A stretch of 8,306 nucleotides of DNA from GSA-30 sp036568765 (GTDB taxonomy: Bacteria > Pseudomonadota > Gammaproteobacteria > Xanthomonadales > Rhodanobacteraceae), in assembly GCF_036568765.1 (NCBI RefSeq), contig NZ_DATCRY010000240.1:1-8306 (forward strand). Reading direction: 5' to 3'. The notes below the pieces were generated by a model. The model saw only the letters and a program-made list of their open reading frames with translations. It had not been told where the DNA came from and ran no database searches. The position numbers were made by a program, and so were the translations under genes. Shown here piece by piece: positions 1 through 6,969 of the stretch; the stretch's first letter is position 1, and every line of letters starts with the position of its first letter.

Positions 1-23
1 CGCGAAAGACGAATCTTGACCAT
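1..23 (-). CDS. rpsP: 30S ribosomal protein S16, N-terminal fragment (cut by window edge)
   Basis: Only the first seven codons and two bases of the eighth are present. The minus strand reads ATG GTC AAG ATT CGT CTT TCG CG, giving M-V-K-I-R-L-S and most likely R. A GGAG Shine-Dalgarno site (complement of 33-36) lies nine bases upstream, so the start is well placed. The peptide matches the known N-terminus of bacterial S16 (MV-K/T-IRL followed by an Arg), a small protein of the 30S subunit body needed for its assembly. It does not resemble the start of ribosome recycling factor, which usually follows pyrH. The gene points the same way as pyrH but is separated by about 250 bases containing a repeat, so it probably has its own promoter. 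With seven residues the identification is likely, not certain. Confidence 0.72.
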
Positions 24-41
24 AAATAAAAGCTCCAGAGT

Positions 42-76
42 TGCCGGGATGCCGGCAGCACGCACACTGCGGTGCG
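42..76 (-). promoter_or_regulatory. Two adjacent hairpins in the leader upstream of the rpsP-like gene
   Basis: Two short inverted repeats sit side by side just upstream of the Shine-Dalgarno site. The first is TGCCGG (42-47) with CCGGCA (52-57) around a four-base loop. The second is CGCAC (61-65) with GTGCG (72-76) around a six-base loop. They would fold in the 5' leader RNA of the downstream ribosomal gene. Neither is followed by a T-tract in the minus direction, so they are not intrinsic terminators. A role in leader control or mRNA stability is inference. Confidence 0.35.
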
Positions 77-89
77 CGGTGAACGCGAC

Positions 90-95
90 ATTTTA
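90..95 (-). promoter_or_regulatory. Candidate -10 box for the rpsP-like gene
   Basis: The minus strand reads TAAAAT here, one base from the TATAAT consensus, within an AT-rich island (about 90-113) in otherwise GC-rich DNA. No good -35 box is seen 16-18 bases upstream; the best candidates match only two of six bases. If used, it would give a leader of roughly 60 bases containing the two hairpins at 42-76. Confidence 0.27.
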
Positions 96-132
96 ATGAA
101 ATTTGGAGAAAAAGGAAGGGGTTGGGTGAATA

Positions 133-261
133 GGGACGAGGGGTGAGTGGCGAGGGCGCCAGTCTGGGCGCTTGACGTACGCCGCAATAACAGAGCGTCG
201 CCGCAGTATCCGGGTTACACCGGACGCTCGGTTTTGGCTCCATCGCTACTCGTCCCTCGCC
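133..261. repeat. Intergenic repeat, copy A, with imperfect inverted ends
   Basis: This 129-base stretch between pyrH and the rpsP-like gene is related, in the same orientation, to 1092-1221 on the other side of pyrH. The left ends (133-156 and 1092-1115) agree at about 19 of 24 positions. In the right ends, 228-249 and 1189-1210 agree at 19 of 22. The interiors diverge. The ends are inverted copies of each other: GGGACGAG at 133-140 faces CTCGTCCC at 249-256, and the similarity continues inward with a gap. A second palindrome lies inside, GAGCGTC (193-199) facing GACGCTC (223-229). It has no coding content and looks like a palindromic or MITE-like intergenic element. The left part (114-132) is purine-rich. 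Confidence 0.55.
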
Positions 262-271
262 GCTTTCGGCC

Positions 272-988
272 TCAGTCGACCAACGTGCCAACAGCCTCGC
301 CGCGCATGATCCGCAGCAGGTTGCCCGGCACAGTCATGTCATAAATGCGCATCGGCATCTTGTGATCGCGGCATAGCGCAATGGCGGCGGTATCCATCAC
401 GGCCAGCTTGCGCTCGATGACCTGGTCGTAGTCGAGATGGTCGTAGCGTACGGCGTCGGCGTGCCGCGCGGGATCGGCGGTATAGACGCCATCCACTTTG
501 GTGGCCTTCAGCAGCAGATCCGCGCCCACTTCGATCGCACGCAGCGCGGCGGCCGAATCGGTGGTGAAGAACGGATTGCCGGTGCCTGCGGCGAACAGCA
601 CGATGCGGCCCTTTTCGATGTGGCGAATAGCGCGGCGGCGGATGAAGTCCTCAGCGACATCGTGGATCTGGATTGCGCTCATTACGCGTGCGAAGCCGCC
701 GCGTTTTTCGATCGCGTCCTGCATGGCCAAAGCGTTCATCACCGTGGCGAGCATGCCCATGTGGTCGCCGGTGACGCGATCCATGCCTGCGGCAGCCAGG
801 CCCGCGCCACGAAAAATGTTTCCGCCGCCGATGACGACGCCGATCTGTACGCCAGCACGCTGGATGTCGATGATTTCTTCGGCCAGGCGACCGATGACCT
901 TCGGATCGATACCGTAGTCGGCATCGCCCATCAAGGCTTCGCCGGAGAGTTTGAGCAGGATGCGGCGGTACTTAAGCGGGTCGCTCAT
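272..988 (-). CDS. pyrH: UMP kinase (uridylate kinase)
   Basis: This enzyme phosphorylates UMP to UDP with ATP in the cytoplasm, the committed step toward UTP and CTP. The 238-residue product matches the family length (E. coli about 241). Amino-acid-kinase fold motifs are in order: KLSGEAL near 13-19, GGGNIFRG at 54-61, GDHMGMLAT at 74-82, GTGNPFFTTDSAA from 135, and KATKVDGVY at 161-169. The family is hexameric, activated by GTP and inhibited by UTP. I chose the ATG giving MSDPLKYRRI because homologues begin there and a GGAG site (complement of 994-997) lies five bases upstream. The frame stays open about 100 codons further, but that stretch crosses a repeat and the tsf terminator. The terminator at 1234-1260 separates it from tsf, so it probably has its own promoter. 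It lacks its usual downstream partner frr. Confidence 0.98.
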   Translation of the reverse strand: MSDPLKYRRILLKLSGEALMGDADYGIDPKVIGRLAEEIIDIQRAGVQIGVVIGGGNIFRGAGLAAAGMDRVTGDHMGMLATVMNALAMQDAIEKRGGFARVMSAIQIHDVAEDFIRRRAIRHIEKGRIVLFAAGTGNPFFTTDSAAALRAIEVGADLLLKATKVDGVYTADPARHADAVRYDHLDYDQVIERKLAVMDTAAIALCRDHKMPMRIYDMTVPGNLLRIMRGEAVGTLVD

Positions 989-1022
989 GGGGTCTCCGGA
1001 TTGTGTGGGGCAAAACGCCGGT

Positions 1023-1051
1023 ATTGTAATGGAGCTGTGGTAATGCGGCGA
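1023..1051 (-). promoter_or_regulatory. Candidate pyrH promoter
   Basis: The minus strand carries TACAAT (complement of 1023-1028), five of six bases of the -10 consensus. With a 17-base spacer the -35 position reads TCGCCG (complement of 1046-1051), which matches only three of six. Transcription would start near 1016, leaving a leader of about 27 bases before the pyrH start. A promoter is expected here because a strong terminator separates pyrH from tsf. Confidence 0.4.
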
Positions 1052-1091
1052 GCGCCGATTGTGTTGGGGAATGTGGTCGGGGCGTGGCAGA

Positions 1092-1221
1092 GGGACGAGG
1101 AAGGAGTATCGAGGGGCGCAGCTCGGCAGGGCGAGGGGAATCGTGGCGTGACATGTGTTGTCGCGCTGCCTGGCGGGTAGCCCTGTGGTCGGTTCTGGCG
1201 CCCTCGCTACGTTCTCTCGCC
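1092..1221. repeat. Intergenic repeat, copy B, with imperfect inverted ends
   Basis: This 130-base stretch upstream of pyrH is the partner of 133-261, in the same orientation and with nearly the same spacing between its conserved ends (97 against 95 bases). Both copies start with GGGACGAGG. Both end in a TCGGTT-n-TGGC-n-CC-n-TCGCTAC block followed by CTCGCC. Its own ends are also imperfectly inverted: GTATCGAGGGGCGCAG near 1105-1120 resembles the complement of the right end, GTAGCGAGGGCGCCAG. Short hairpins occur inside, for example GACA...TGTC near 1150-1162. It is non-coding in any recognisable sense, although the pyrH frame runs open through it. Confidence 0.52.
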
Positions 1222-1233
1222 TAAACCGGAGGC

Positions 1234-1260
1234 ACAAAAAAGCCGCGGTCTCCCGCGGCT
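1234..1260 (-). terminator. Intrinsic terminator after tsf
   Basis: On the minus strand an eight-base perfect stem, AGCCGCGG and CCGCGGCT, closes a GAGA loop and runs straight into TTTTTT (complement of 1235-1240). It begins 31 bases past the tsf stop codon. This is a strong factor-independent terminator ending the rpsB-tsf transcript before pyrH. In the plus direction the stem is followed by CTTTTG, so weak activity in that direction is possible. Confidence 0.9.
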
Positions 1261-1291
1261 CTTTTGCATCCGGAATGAAGCGTAAAGGCAA

Positions 1292-2173
1292 TCAGACCTG
1301 CATCGCCTTGGCCACTTCGGCCAGATAGTCTTCCTGCACCTTCTCGATGCCTTCGCCGACGGCCAGACGAATCGAGGCAACCACTTCGGCGCCTTCCTTC
1401 TTCAGTGCGTCGCCAACGGTGACGTTGGTGTCCAGCACATAGGGCTGACCCATCAAGGTCACTTCCGAGACGATCTTGTTGATCTTGCCGGAGATGATCT
1501 TGTCCAGGATATCGGCAGGCTTGTTCTTTTCCTTGTCCGACATCGCAGCCAGGGCGATTTCCTTTTCCTTCGCGACGAAGTCGGCCGGGACATCCTCGGC
1601 CTTCACGTAGGGCGGGTTCATCGCGGCAACGTGCATGGCGACGCCCTTGGCCAGCTCTTCCGAGCCGCCCTTGAGGGCTACGATCACGCCGATCTTGCCG
1701 CCGTGCGAATAGACGGCCAGCGGGCCGTCGTTGGCGACGCGGGCGACGCGACGCACGTCGATCTTCTCGCCGATGGTGGCGGTCTGGGCCTTGGCGGCCT
1801 CTTCGACCGTGCCGCCGTCCACGTGCGAAGCGGCCTTGAGCGCTTCGACGGTACCGGCGGAGGCCTTGAGGGCGTCCTGGGCGATCTTGTCGGTGAACTC
1901 GACGAAGTTCGGCGCCTTGGCGACAAAGTCGGTTTCGCTGTTGATCTCGACCATGACGGCCTGGCCGCCACCCTGGGCAACCGAGATGCGGCCTTCGGCA
2001 GCCACGCGATCGGCTTTCTTGTCGGCCTTGGCCAGGCCGGTCTTGCGCAGCAGCTCGGCAGCGGCGTCGATGTCGCCGTTGGTCTCGGTCAGCGCCTTCT
2101 TGCAGTCCATCATGCCGGCGCCCGAACGCTCACGCAGCTCGCTGACCAGTTTTGCGGTAATGGGGGTGCTCAT
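1292..2173 (-). CDS. tsf: Elongation factor Ts
   Basis: EF-Ts is the nucleotide exchange factor that releases GDP from EF-Tu so it can reload with GTP during translation. The 293-residue product has the full family layout. The N-terminal UBA-like domain carries the EF-Tu-binding signature RERSGAGMMDCKKAL at 14-28. The core begins with the second signature, NSETDFVA at 78-85. The C-terminal part, including a coiled-coil-like helical section (about 185-225), is present. I start at the ATG (MSTPITAKLV), seven bases after a GAGG site (complement of 2181-2184). A TTG two codons earlier is only one base from that site and is a poor choice. It lies 56 bases after rpsB, is very probably co-transcribed with it, and is followed by a strong terminator. 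Length and motifs are ordinary. Confidence 0.98.
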   Translation of the reverse strand: MSTPITAKLVSELRERSGAGMMDCKKALTETNGDIDAAAELLRKTGLAKADKKADRVAAEGRISVAQGGGQAVMVEINSETDFVAKAPNFVEFTDKIAQDALKASAGTVEALKAASHVDGGTVEEAAKAQTATIGEKIDVRRVARVANDGPLAVYSHGGKIGVIVALKGGSEELAKGVAMHVAAMNPPYVKAEDVPADFVAKEKEIALAAMSDKEKNKPADILDKIISGKINKIVSEVTLMGQPYVLDTNVTVGDALKKEGAEVVASIRLAVGEGIEKVQEDYLAEVAKAMQV

Positions 2174-2197
2174 CTGCAATCCTCAAAATCTTGGAAA

Positions 2198-2219
2198 CGC
2201 CCCGGTCGGAGCCGGGGCG
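2198..2219 (-). promoter_or_regulatory. Hairpin in the rpsB-tsf spacer
   Basis: An eight-base perfect stem, CGCCCCGG (2198-2205) and CCGGGGCG (2212-2219), closes a six-base loop in the 56-base spacer between the rpsB stop and the tsf start. On the minus strand it is followed only by TTTCC, too few T residues for a full intrinsic terminator. It may act as an attenuator or mRNA-processing barrier that sets the S2 to EF-Ts ratio. That role is inference; the fold itself is clear from the sequence. Confidence 0.55.
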
Positions 2220-2229
2220 GGTGAACGAC

Positions 2230-3114
<885 letters not shown>

Positions 3115-3135
3115 GGGTGTAACTCCAAATTTTAT

Positions 3136-3156
3136 GGGCTTGGGTTTTACAAGCCC
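3136..3156 (-). promoter_or_regulatory. Hairpin in the rpsB 5' leader next to the ribosome binding site
   Basis: A seven-base perfect stem, GGGCTTG (3136-3142) and CAAGCCC (3150-3156), closes a seven-base loop about ten bases before the GGAG site of rpsB. It would form in the leader RNA, close enough to affect ribosome entry. In E. coli the rpsB leader is the target of S2 autorepression, so this is a reasonable candidate for part of an S2-responsive leader. No T-tract follows immediately, so it is unlikely to be a terminator. Confidence 0.45.
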
Positions 3157-3306
3157 GGGGGTTGGGACCTCCACATATCCCCGGCTTCGACCGCTTGCTC
3201 CCATTTAGAATGGAAGGCGATGGCGGCACCCCGAAGGCGGTGTCGATACGTGTGTGGCGTTTAGTTTGTCCAATCAAGGACTTAAGGGATCGGCCGCGAA
3301 GCGGTT

Positions 3307-3312
3307 TACAAT
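3307..3312 (+). promoter_or_regulatory. Candidate -10 box for map
   Basis: TACAAT matches five of six bases of the -10 consensus and faces map. The -35 position is poor: TTAAGG at 3282-3287 with a long 19-base spacer matches three of six. Transcription would start near 3319, giving a leader of about 134 bases. If both this and the rpsB promoter are real, their transcripts overlap for about 55 bases. Confidence 0.27.
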
Positions 3313-3335
3313 CCCATGCGTTTTGCGACGGCCGG

Positions 3336-3355
3336 TTTCACCCTGTGGAGTGAAA
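3336..3355. promoter_or_regulatory. TTTCAC-N8-GTGAAA inverted repeat
   Basis: A perfect six-base inverted repeat with an eight-base centre lies between the candidate map and rpsB promoters. It could be a binding site for a dimeric repressor or a small RNA hairpin in either leader. Six-base half-sites arise by chance often enough that this is weak evidence. Confidence 0.25.
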
Positions 3356-3379
3356 AGTTCGACCCAGCAAAACTCCGAA

Positions 3380-3409
3380 ATTGTAGCCGGTCAGCCGGTA
3401 TAGCGGCAA
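3380..3409 (-). promoter_or_regulatory. Candidate rpsB-tsf promoter
   Basis: On the minus strand TTGCCG (complement of 3404-3409) is followed after 18 bases by TACAAT (complement of 3380-3385). These match four of six and five of six consensus bases. It is the best sigma-70-like pair I found upstream of rpsB. Transcription would begin near 3373, leaving a leader of about 259 bases. Confidence 0.4.
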
Positions 3410-3452
3410 GCCACTGGATTTCCAGGGCGCTTGTCGCCATGTGAGTGGAATC

Positions 3453-4217
3453 ATGGCAGTTACCCTCAAAACCCCCCAGGACATCGAGGCGATGCGCGCG
3501 GCTGGCCAGTTGGCCGCCGAAGTGCTCGCCATGCTCAAGGAGCACGTCAAGCCCGGTGTCACCACCGAGGATCTCGACCGCCTCGCCTACGAGCACATCG
3601 TAAATGTGCAGAAAGCCATCCCGGCCAACGTCGGTTACAACGGTTTCCCCAAGACGCTGTGTACCTCGGTCAACCATGTCATCTGCCACGGCATCCCCAG
3701 TCCCGGCAAGGTGCTCAAGGATGGCGACATCATCAATCTCGATGTGACCGTCATCAAGGACGGTTGGCACGGTGACACCAGCCGCATGTATTTCGTCGGC
3801 ACTCCCGGCGTGCTGGCCAAGCGTCTGGTAGACACCACCTATGAGGCGATGATGCGCGGCATCCAGGCGGTGCGCCCAGGCGCCACCCTGGGCGATGTCG
3901 GCAACGCGATCCAAAAGCATGCCGAGGCGGCGGGTTTCTCCGTAGTGCGCGAGTACTGCGGGCACGGCATCGGCAAGGTCTATCACGACGAACCGCAGGT
4001 CCTGCATTACGGCAAAGCCGGCAGCGGGCTGACCTTGCAGAAGGGCATGACCTTTACGGTCGAGCCGATGATCAATGCAGGCAAGCCGCAGACGAAGCAG
4101 CTTCCGGACGGCTGGACGGTAGTCACCAAGGATCACTCGCTTTCGGCGCAGTGGGAGCACACGATCGCGGTGACGGACGACGGGTTCGAAATCCTGACGC
4201 CCTGGCCGGATGCCTGA
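3453..4217 (+). CDS. map: Methionine aminopeptidase, type I
   Basis: This enzyme removes the initiator methionine from new proteins when the second residue is small, acting in the cytoplasm after deformylation. The 254-residue product is a complete type I enzyme with the pita-bread fold. The five metal ligands sit at the same numbers as in E. coli Map: Asp97, Asp108 (in HGDTS), His171 (in CGHGIG), Glu204 (in TVEPM) and Glu235 (in WEHT). His79 in ICHG is also kept. No type II insertion or N-terminal extension is present. The ATG giving MAVTLKTPQD matches homologues; a GTG four codons earlier is less likely. A GTGGA stretch a few bases upstream may act as a modest Shine-Dalgarno site. It is divergent from rpsB and closed by a terminator 35 bases downstream, so it is probably transcribed alone. 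Confidence 0.98.
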   Translation: MAVTLKTPQDIEAMRAAGQLAAEVLAMLKEHVKPGVTTEDLDRLAYEHIVNVQKAIPANVGYNGFPKTLCTSVNHVICHGIPSPGKVLKDGDIINLDVTVIKDGWHGDTSRMYFVGTPGVLAKRLVDTTYEAMMRGIQAVRPGATLGDVGNAIQKHAEAAGFSVVREYCGHGIGKVYHDEPQVLHYGKAGSGLTLQKGMTFTVEPMINAGKPQTKQLPDGWTVVTKDHSLSAQWEHTIAVTDDGFEILTPWPDA

Positions 4218-4251
4218 GGTGCATTCGGGCCGGTAGCGCCAAACGCAAGGA

Positions 4252-4281
4252 AGAGCCCGCCGTCGTGCGGGCTTTTCTTTT
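4252..4281 (+). terminator. Intrinsic terminator after map
   Basis: AGCCCGC (4254-4260) pairs with GCGGGCT (4267-4273) around a six-base loop, and a TTTTCTTTT tract follows. Outer A-T and G-T pairs lengthen the stem slightly. It starts about 35 bases after the map stop codon and separates map from glnD, implying that glnD has its own promoter. Confidence 0.9.
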
Positions 4282-4307
4282 GCCAAGTGAAGCGCCAATG
4301 GCGTGGC

Positions 4308-4337
4308 TTTACAGCGAGTGCGGCAAACGGCTTTACT
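4308..4337 (+). promoter_or_regulatory. Candidate glnD promoter, possibly giving a leaderless mRNA
   Basis: TTTACA (4308-4313, five of six -35 bases) is followed after 18 bases by TTTACT (4332-4337, four of six -10 bases). It lies just after the map terminator. Transcription would start seven or eight bases beyond the -10 box, at or next to the glnD ATG at 4345. No Shine-Dalgarno site is visible before that ATG, which fits a leaderless message. Confidence 0.4.
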
Positions 4338-4344
4338 CTTTCTC

Positions 4345-6969
4345 ATGAGTCCTTCGCTTCCTCCTTTACCGCGCCTGCCCATCGCCGTGCCCCGATCGGG
4401 CGTTTCCAGCGAAGCGCGGCGCGCATTGCGGCAACTGCTGGGCGATGTCGACCGAGCCCTGACCACGGCCTTTCGCGACGGTGCCGATGCCACCGCGCTG
4501 GGGCGTCGGCGCAGCGAATCGGTGCAACGGATCGTCGTGCATGTCTGGAATGCCTGTTTGGGCGACGTGACCGAGGCGGCGCTGTTCGCCATCGGCGGGT
4601 TCGGTCGCGGCCTGTTGTTTCCGTATTCGGACGTCGATTTGCTGGTGCTGGTCGAACGCGCCGAGCCGCCACGGCTGCGCGCGTTGGAGCAATGCTTCTC
4701 CACGCTTTGGGATGTTGGCCTGAAAGTCGGGCACGCGGTACGCGATCCGGCGCAATGCCGTGCCTTGGCGGCCGAGGATGCCAGCGTATTCACCAGCCTG
4801 CTCGATGCGCGGCAGTTGGCCGGCGATCCGGCGTTGGAAGCGCGCCTGCGCGCCATCGTCGACGATCCTCAGCTTTGGCCGCCACGCGCCTATCTGGATG
4901 CGCGACTGGCTGAGCGCAACGCGCGTCATGCGCGCTACAACGATACGGCCTACAACCTGGAGCCGAACATCAAGGACGGTCCGGGCGGCTTGCGCACGCT
5001 CGATGCGCTGCGCTGGCTAGGGCGGCGGCTGGCGCACGCCAATGACTTCAGTGACATGGCCGCCGATGGCTTACTCGATCCGGCCGAACAGGAAAACCTG
5101 GAACAGGCCGAGGCCGCCTTACGGCGTTATCGCTGGGCACTGCATCTCGAAGCGGGGCGGCCGGAAGAGCGGCTGTTGTTCGATTACCAGCGTCCACTGG
5201 CCGAGCGCCTGGGATTTCGCGACGAGCACGCCAAGAACCTCGGCGTAGAGCAGTTCATGCAGGGCTACTATCGCGCCGCCAGCCAGGTCGAGCGGCTCGG
5301 CGCGCAGTTGATGGAGCGCTTCGAGGAAATGCTCGAAACGCCAAGCGAGCCGCTGCCGATCGGCAAGGATTTCGTGCGCTTCGGTGCGCGTATGGCAGTG
5401 CGCGATCCGGAACGCTTGCTGACTCACCCGGCCGCGCTGGTAGAGCTGTTTATCCAACGCCTGAAGACACCTGGCATCGTCGGTTTTACCGCCGACACGA
5501 TGCGTCGCCTGCACCAGGCTACCGCGGCGCTGGACGGCCGGCTTGCTGACGACCCGAGTGTGCTTAAGGCATTCCTCGAACTACTGCGGATGGGTGCTCC
5601 GGCAGCCGATGCCTTGTGGCGCATGAACCGGCATGGCTTGCTGGCGGCGATCCTGCCGGCGTTCGGTCGCGTCTTTGGCCGCATGCAATACGATTTGTTC
5701 CACGTCTATACCGTGGACGAGCACACCTTGCGCGTGCTCTACAACGTTGCACGTTTCGCCGATCCGGCGGCCAAGACGCAGTTCCCCATCGCCTGCGATA
5801 TCTGGCCGACGCTGGAAAAGCCCGAACTGCTGTTGCTGGCGGCCTTGTTTCATGACATCGCCAAGGGACGCGGAGGCGATCATTCCATGCTTGGCGAAGA
5901 AGACGCGCGGCAGTTCTGCGCCAAGCTGGGCTTGCCTGCCGAAGACGGGGAACTGGTTGCCTGGTTGGTGCGTTGGCATCTGCTGATGAGCACCACCGCG
6001 CAGCGCCAGGACATTACCGATCCGGATGTTGTAGGGCGTTTTGCCGAAGCGGTAGGCGATCGCCGACGGTTGGACTTGCTCTATCTGTTGACCATCGCCG
6101 ATATCATCGGCACCAGTCCGAAGCTTTGGAATGGCTGGAAAGACCGGTTGCTGGCCGATCTCTATACCGCCGCGCACTACATGCTGCGCAGCGAGGAGGA
6201 GGTCTTTGCCGATGCGCCCACGCGCGTACGCGAATGTCTTGAGCGCGCCATGGATCTGTTGGCGAAAGAGGGGTTTTCTGCGGCCGATTGCGCTCATGCC
6301 TGGACCGATTTCCCGGAGTTGAGCTTCCTGCGCCATCGACCCGAGCAAATCGCCTGGCAGACCGCGGCGATCCTGCGTGCCAAAGGTGCCACGCCGCTGG
6401 TCGAGGTGCATCCGTTGTCGGTGCGTGGCGCAACGGAGTTGTTCGTCTATGTGCCGGATCGCGATGGTCTGTTTGCCGCACTTACCGCCATGCTCGATCG
6501 CCTGCATTTTTCGGTGATGGAGGCGCGCATCCTGAGTTCGCATACCGGCATGGCGCTCGATACCTTCCTGCTCCTGGACGCCGGCACCCAGCAACCGGCT
6601 ACCGAGCAGCGCGCCGAAGAGCTCAAGCAGCGCATGCATCGTGCCTTGTCCCAGCCCGGTCATACGCACCAGCCGCCCAAGCGGAACATGTCGCGTCATC
6701 TGAAGCATTTCCAGGTGGCGCCAAAGATCGCCTTCAATCTGGCTGGGGATCGCACTCGGCTCTCACTGGTAGGCACGGACCGTCCGGGCTTGCTTGCTGC
6801 CGTAGCCCAAGCCATGGCGGAGGCGGGCATACGTGTGCACGATGCGCGTATCGCCACGTTCGGCGAACGCGCTGAAGATTATTTCCTGGTCACCAACCGA
6901 CAGGATCGGCCGCTGAGCGCTCAACAGCAGGACCGGTTGCTCGGGACATTGCTGGAGCGTTTCCCTTAA
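4345..6969 (+). CDS. glnD: Bifunctional PII uridylyltransferase / uridylyl-removing enzyme
   Basis: GlnD senses glutamine. When it is low it uridylylates PII proteins (GlnB/GlnK); when high it removes UMP, which controls glutamine synthetase and nitrogen-regulated transcription. The 874-residue product has all domains. The nucleotidyltransferase domain carries GGFGRG at 84-89 and SDVDLL at 95-100, with Asp96 and Asp98 as likely metal ligands. Also present are the GlnD linker (NLEPNIKDGPGGLR, 204-217) and the HD hydrolase domain (HVYTVDEHTL at 453-462, LFHDIAKGRGGDHS at 501-514, His503-Asp504). Two C-terminal ACT domains follow (about 698-770 and 806-874, the latter with GTDRPGLLAAV). Length is close to E. 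coli (890). I chose the ATG at 4345; a GTG at 4303 would add 14 residues with no better ribosome site. It lies between map and dapD as in E. coli. Nothing is truncated. Confidence 0.97.
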   Translation: MSPSLPPLPRLPIAVPRSGVSSEARRALRQLLGDVDRALTTAFRDGADATALGRRRSESVQRIVVHVWNACLGDVTEAALFAIGGFGRGLLFPYSDVDLLVLVERAEPPRLRALEQCFSTLWDVGLKVGHAVRDPAQCRALAAEDASVFTSLLDARQLAGDPALEARLRAIVDDPQLWPPRAYLDARLAERNARHARYNDTAYNLEPNIKDGPGGLRTLDALRWLGRRLAHANDFSDMAADGLLDPAEQENLEQAEAALRRYRWALHLEAGRPEERLLFDYQRPLAERLGFRDEHAKNLGVEQFMQGYYRAASQVERLGAQLMERFEEMLETPSEPLPIGKDFVRFGARMAVRDPERLLTHPAALVELFIQRLKTPGIVGFTADTMRRLHQATAALDGRLADDPSVLKAFLELLRMGAPAADALWRMNRHGLLAAILPAFGRVFGRMQYDLFHVYTVDEHTLRVLYNVARFADPAAKTQFPIACDIWPTLEKPELLLLAALFHDIAKGRGGDHSMLGEEDARQFCAKLGLPAEDGELVAWLVRWHLLMSTTAQRQDITDPDVVGRFAEAVGDRRRLDLLYLLTIADIIGTSPKLWNGWKDRLLADLYTAAHYMLRSEEEVFADAPTRVRECLERAMDLLAKEGFSAADCAHAWTDFPELSFLRHRPEQIAWQTAAILRAKGATPLVEVHPLSVRGATELFVYVPDRDGLFAALTAMLDRLHFSVMEARILSSHTGMALDTFLLLDAGTQQPATEQRAEELKQRMHRALSQPGHTHQPPKRNMSRHLKHFQVAPKIAFNLAGDRTRLSLVGTDRPGLLAAVAQAMAEAGIRVHDARIATFGERAEDYFLVTNRQDRPLSAQQQDRLLGTLLERFP

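Larger units (their letters stand above)
3115..3452. other. Divergent intergenic control region between rpsB and map
   Basis: These 338 bases hold no recognisable gene. They contain the rpsB leader hairpin (3136-3156), a TACAAT box on the plus strand (3307-3312), a TTTCAC...GTGAAA palindrome (3336-3355), a candidate rpsB promoter (3380-3409) and the map translation start. The rpsB frame stays open to 3204 without S2 homology. If the rpsB promoter called here is right, rpsB has a leader of roughly 260 bases, long enough for structured regulation. Confidence 0.6.

Noticed and set aside
147..344. 65-codon open frame on the plus strand across the pyrH-rpsP gap
   Set aside because: It lies over repeat copy A and the end of pyrH, has no convincing ribosome site and resembles no known protein.
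437..1180. 247-codon open frame on the plus strand
   Set aside because: It is antisense to pyrH and its upstream region, with no recognisable protein. Long antisense frames are common in GC-rich genes.
989..1291. In-frame N-terminal extension of pyrH by about 101 codons
   Set aside because: It crosses repeat copy B and the tsf terminator, has no UMP kinase homology, and the internal ATG has a good Shine-Dalgarno site and matches the family start.
3115..3204. 30-codon in-frame extension of rpsB
   Set aside because: S2 proteins start at the MAQV/MATV position, which has a GGAG site here; the extension covers the leader hairpin.
3306..4856. 516-codon open frame on the minus strand
   Set aside because: It runs opposite map, the map terminator and the start of glnD, and its product is low-complexity with no family resemblance.
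5581..6708. 375-codon open frame on the minus strand
   Set aside because: It lies entirely within glnD on the opposite strand, where the HD and ACT domains are clearly encoded.
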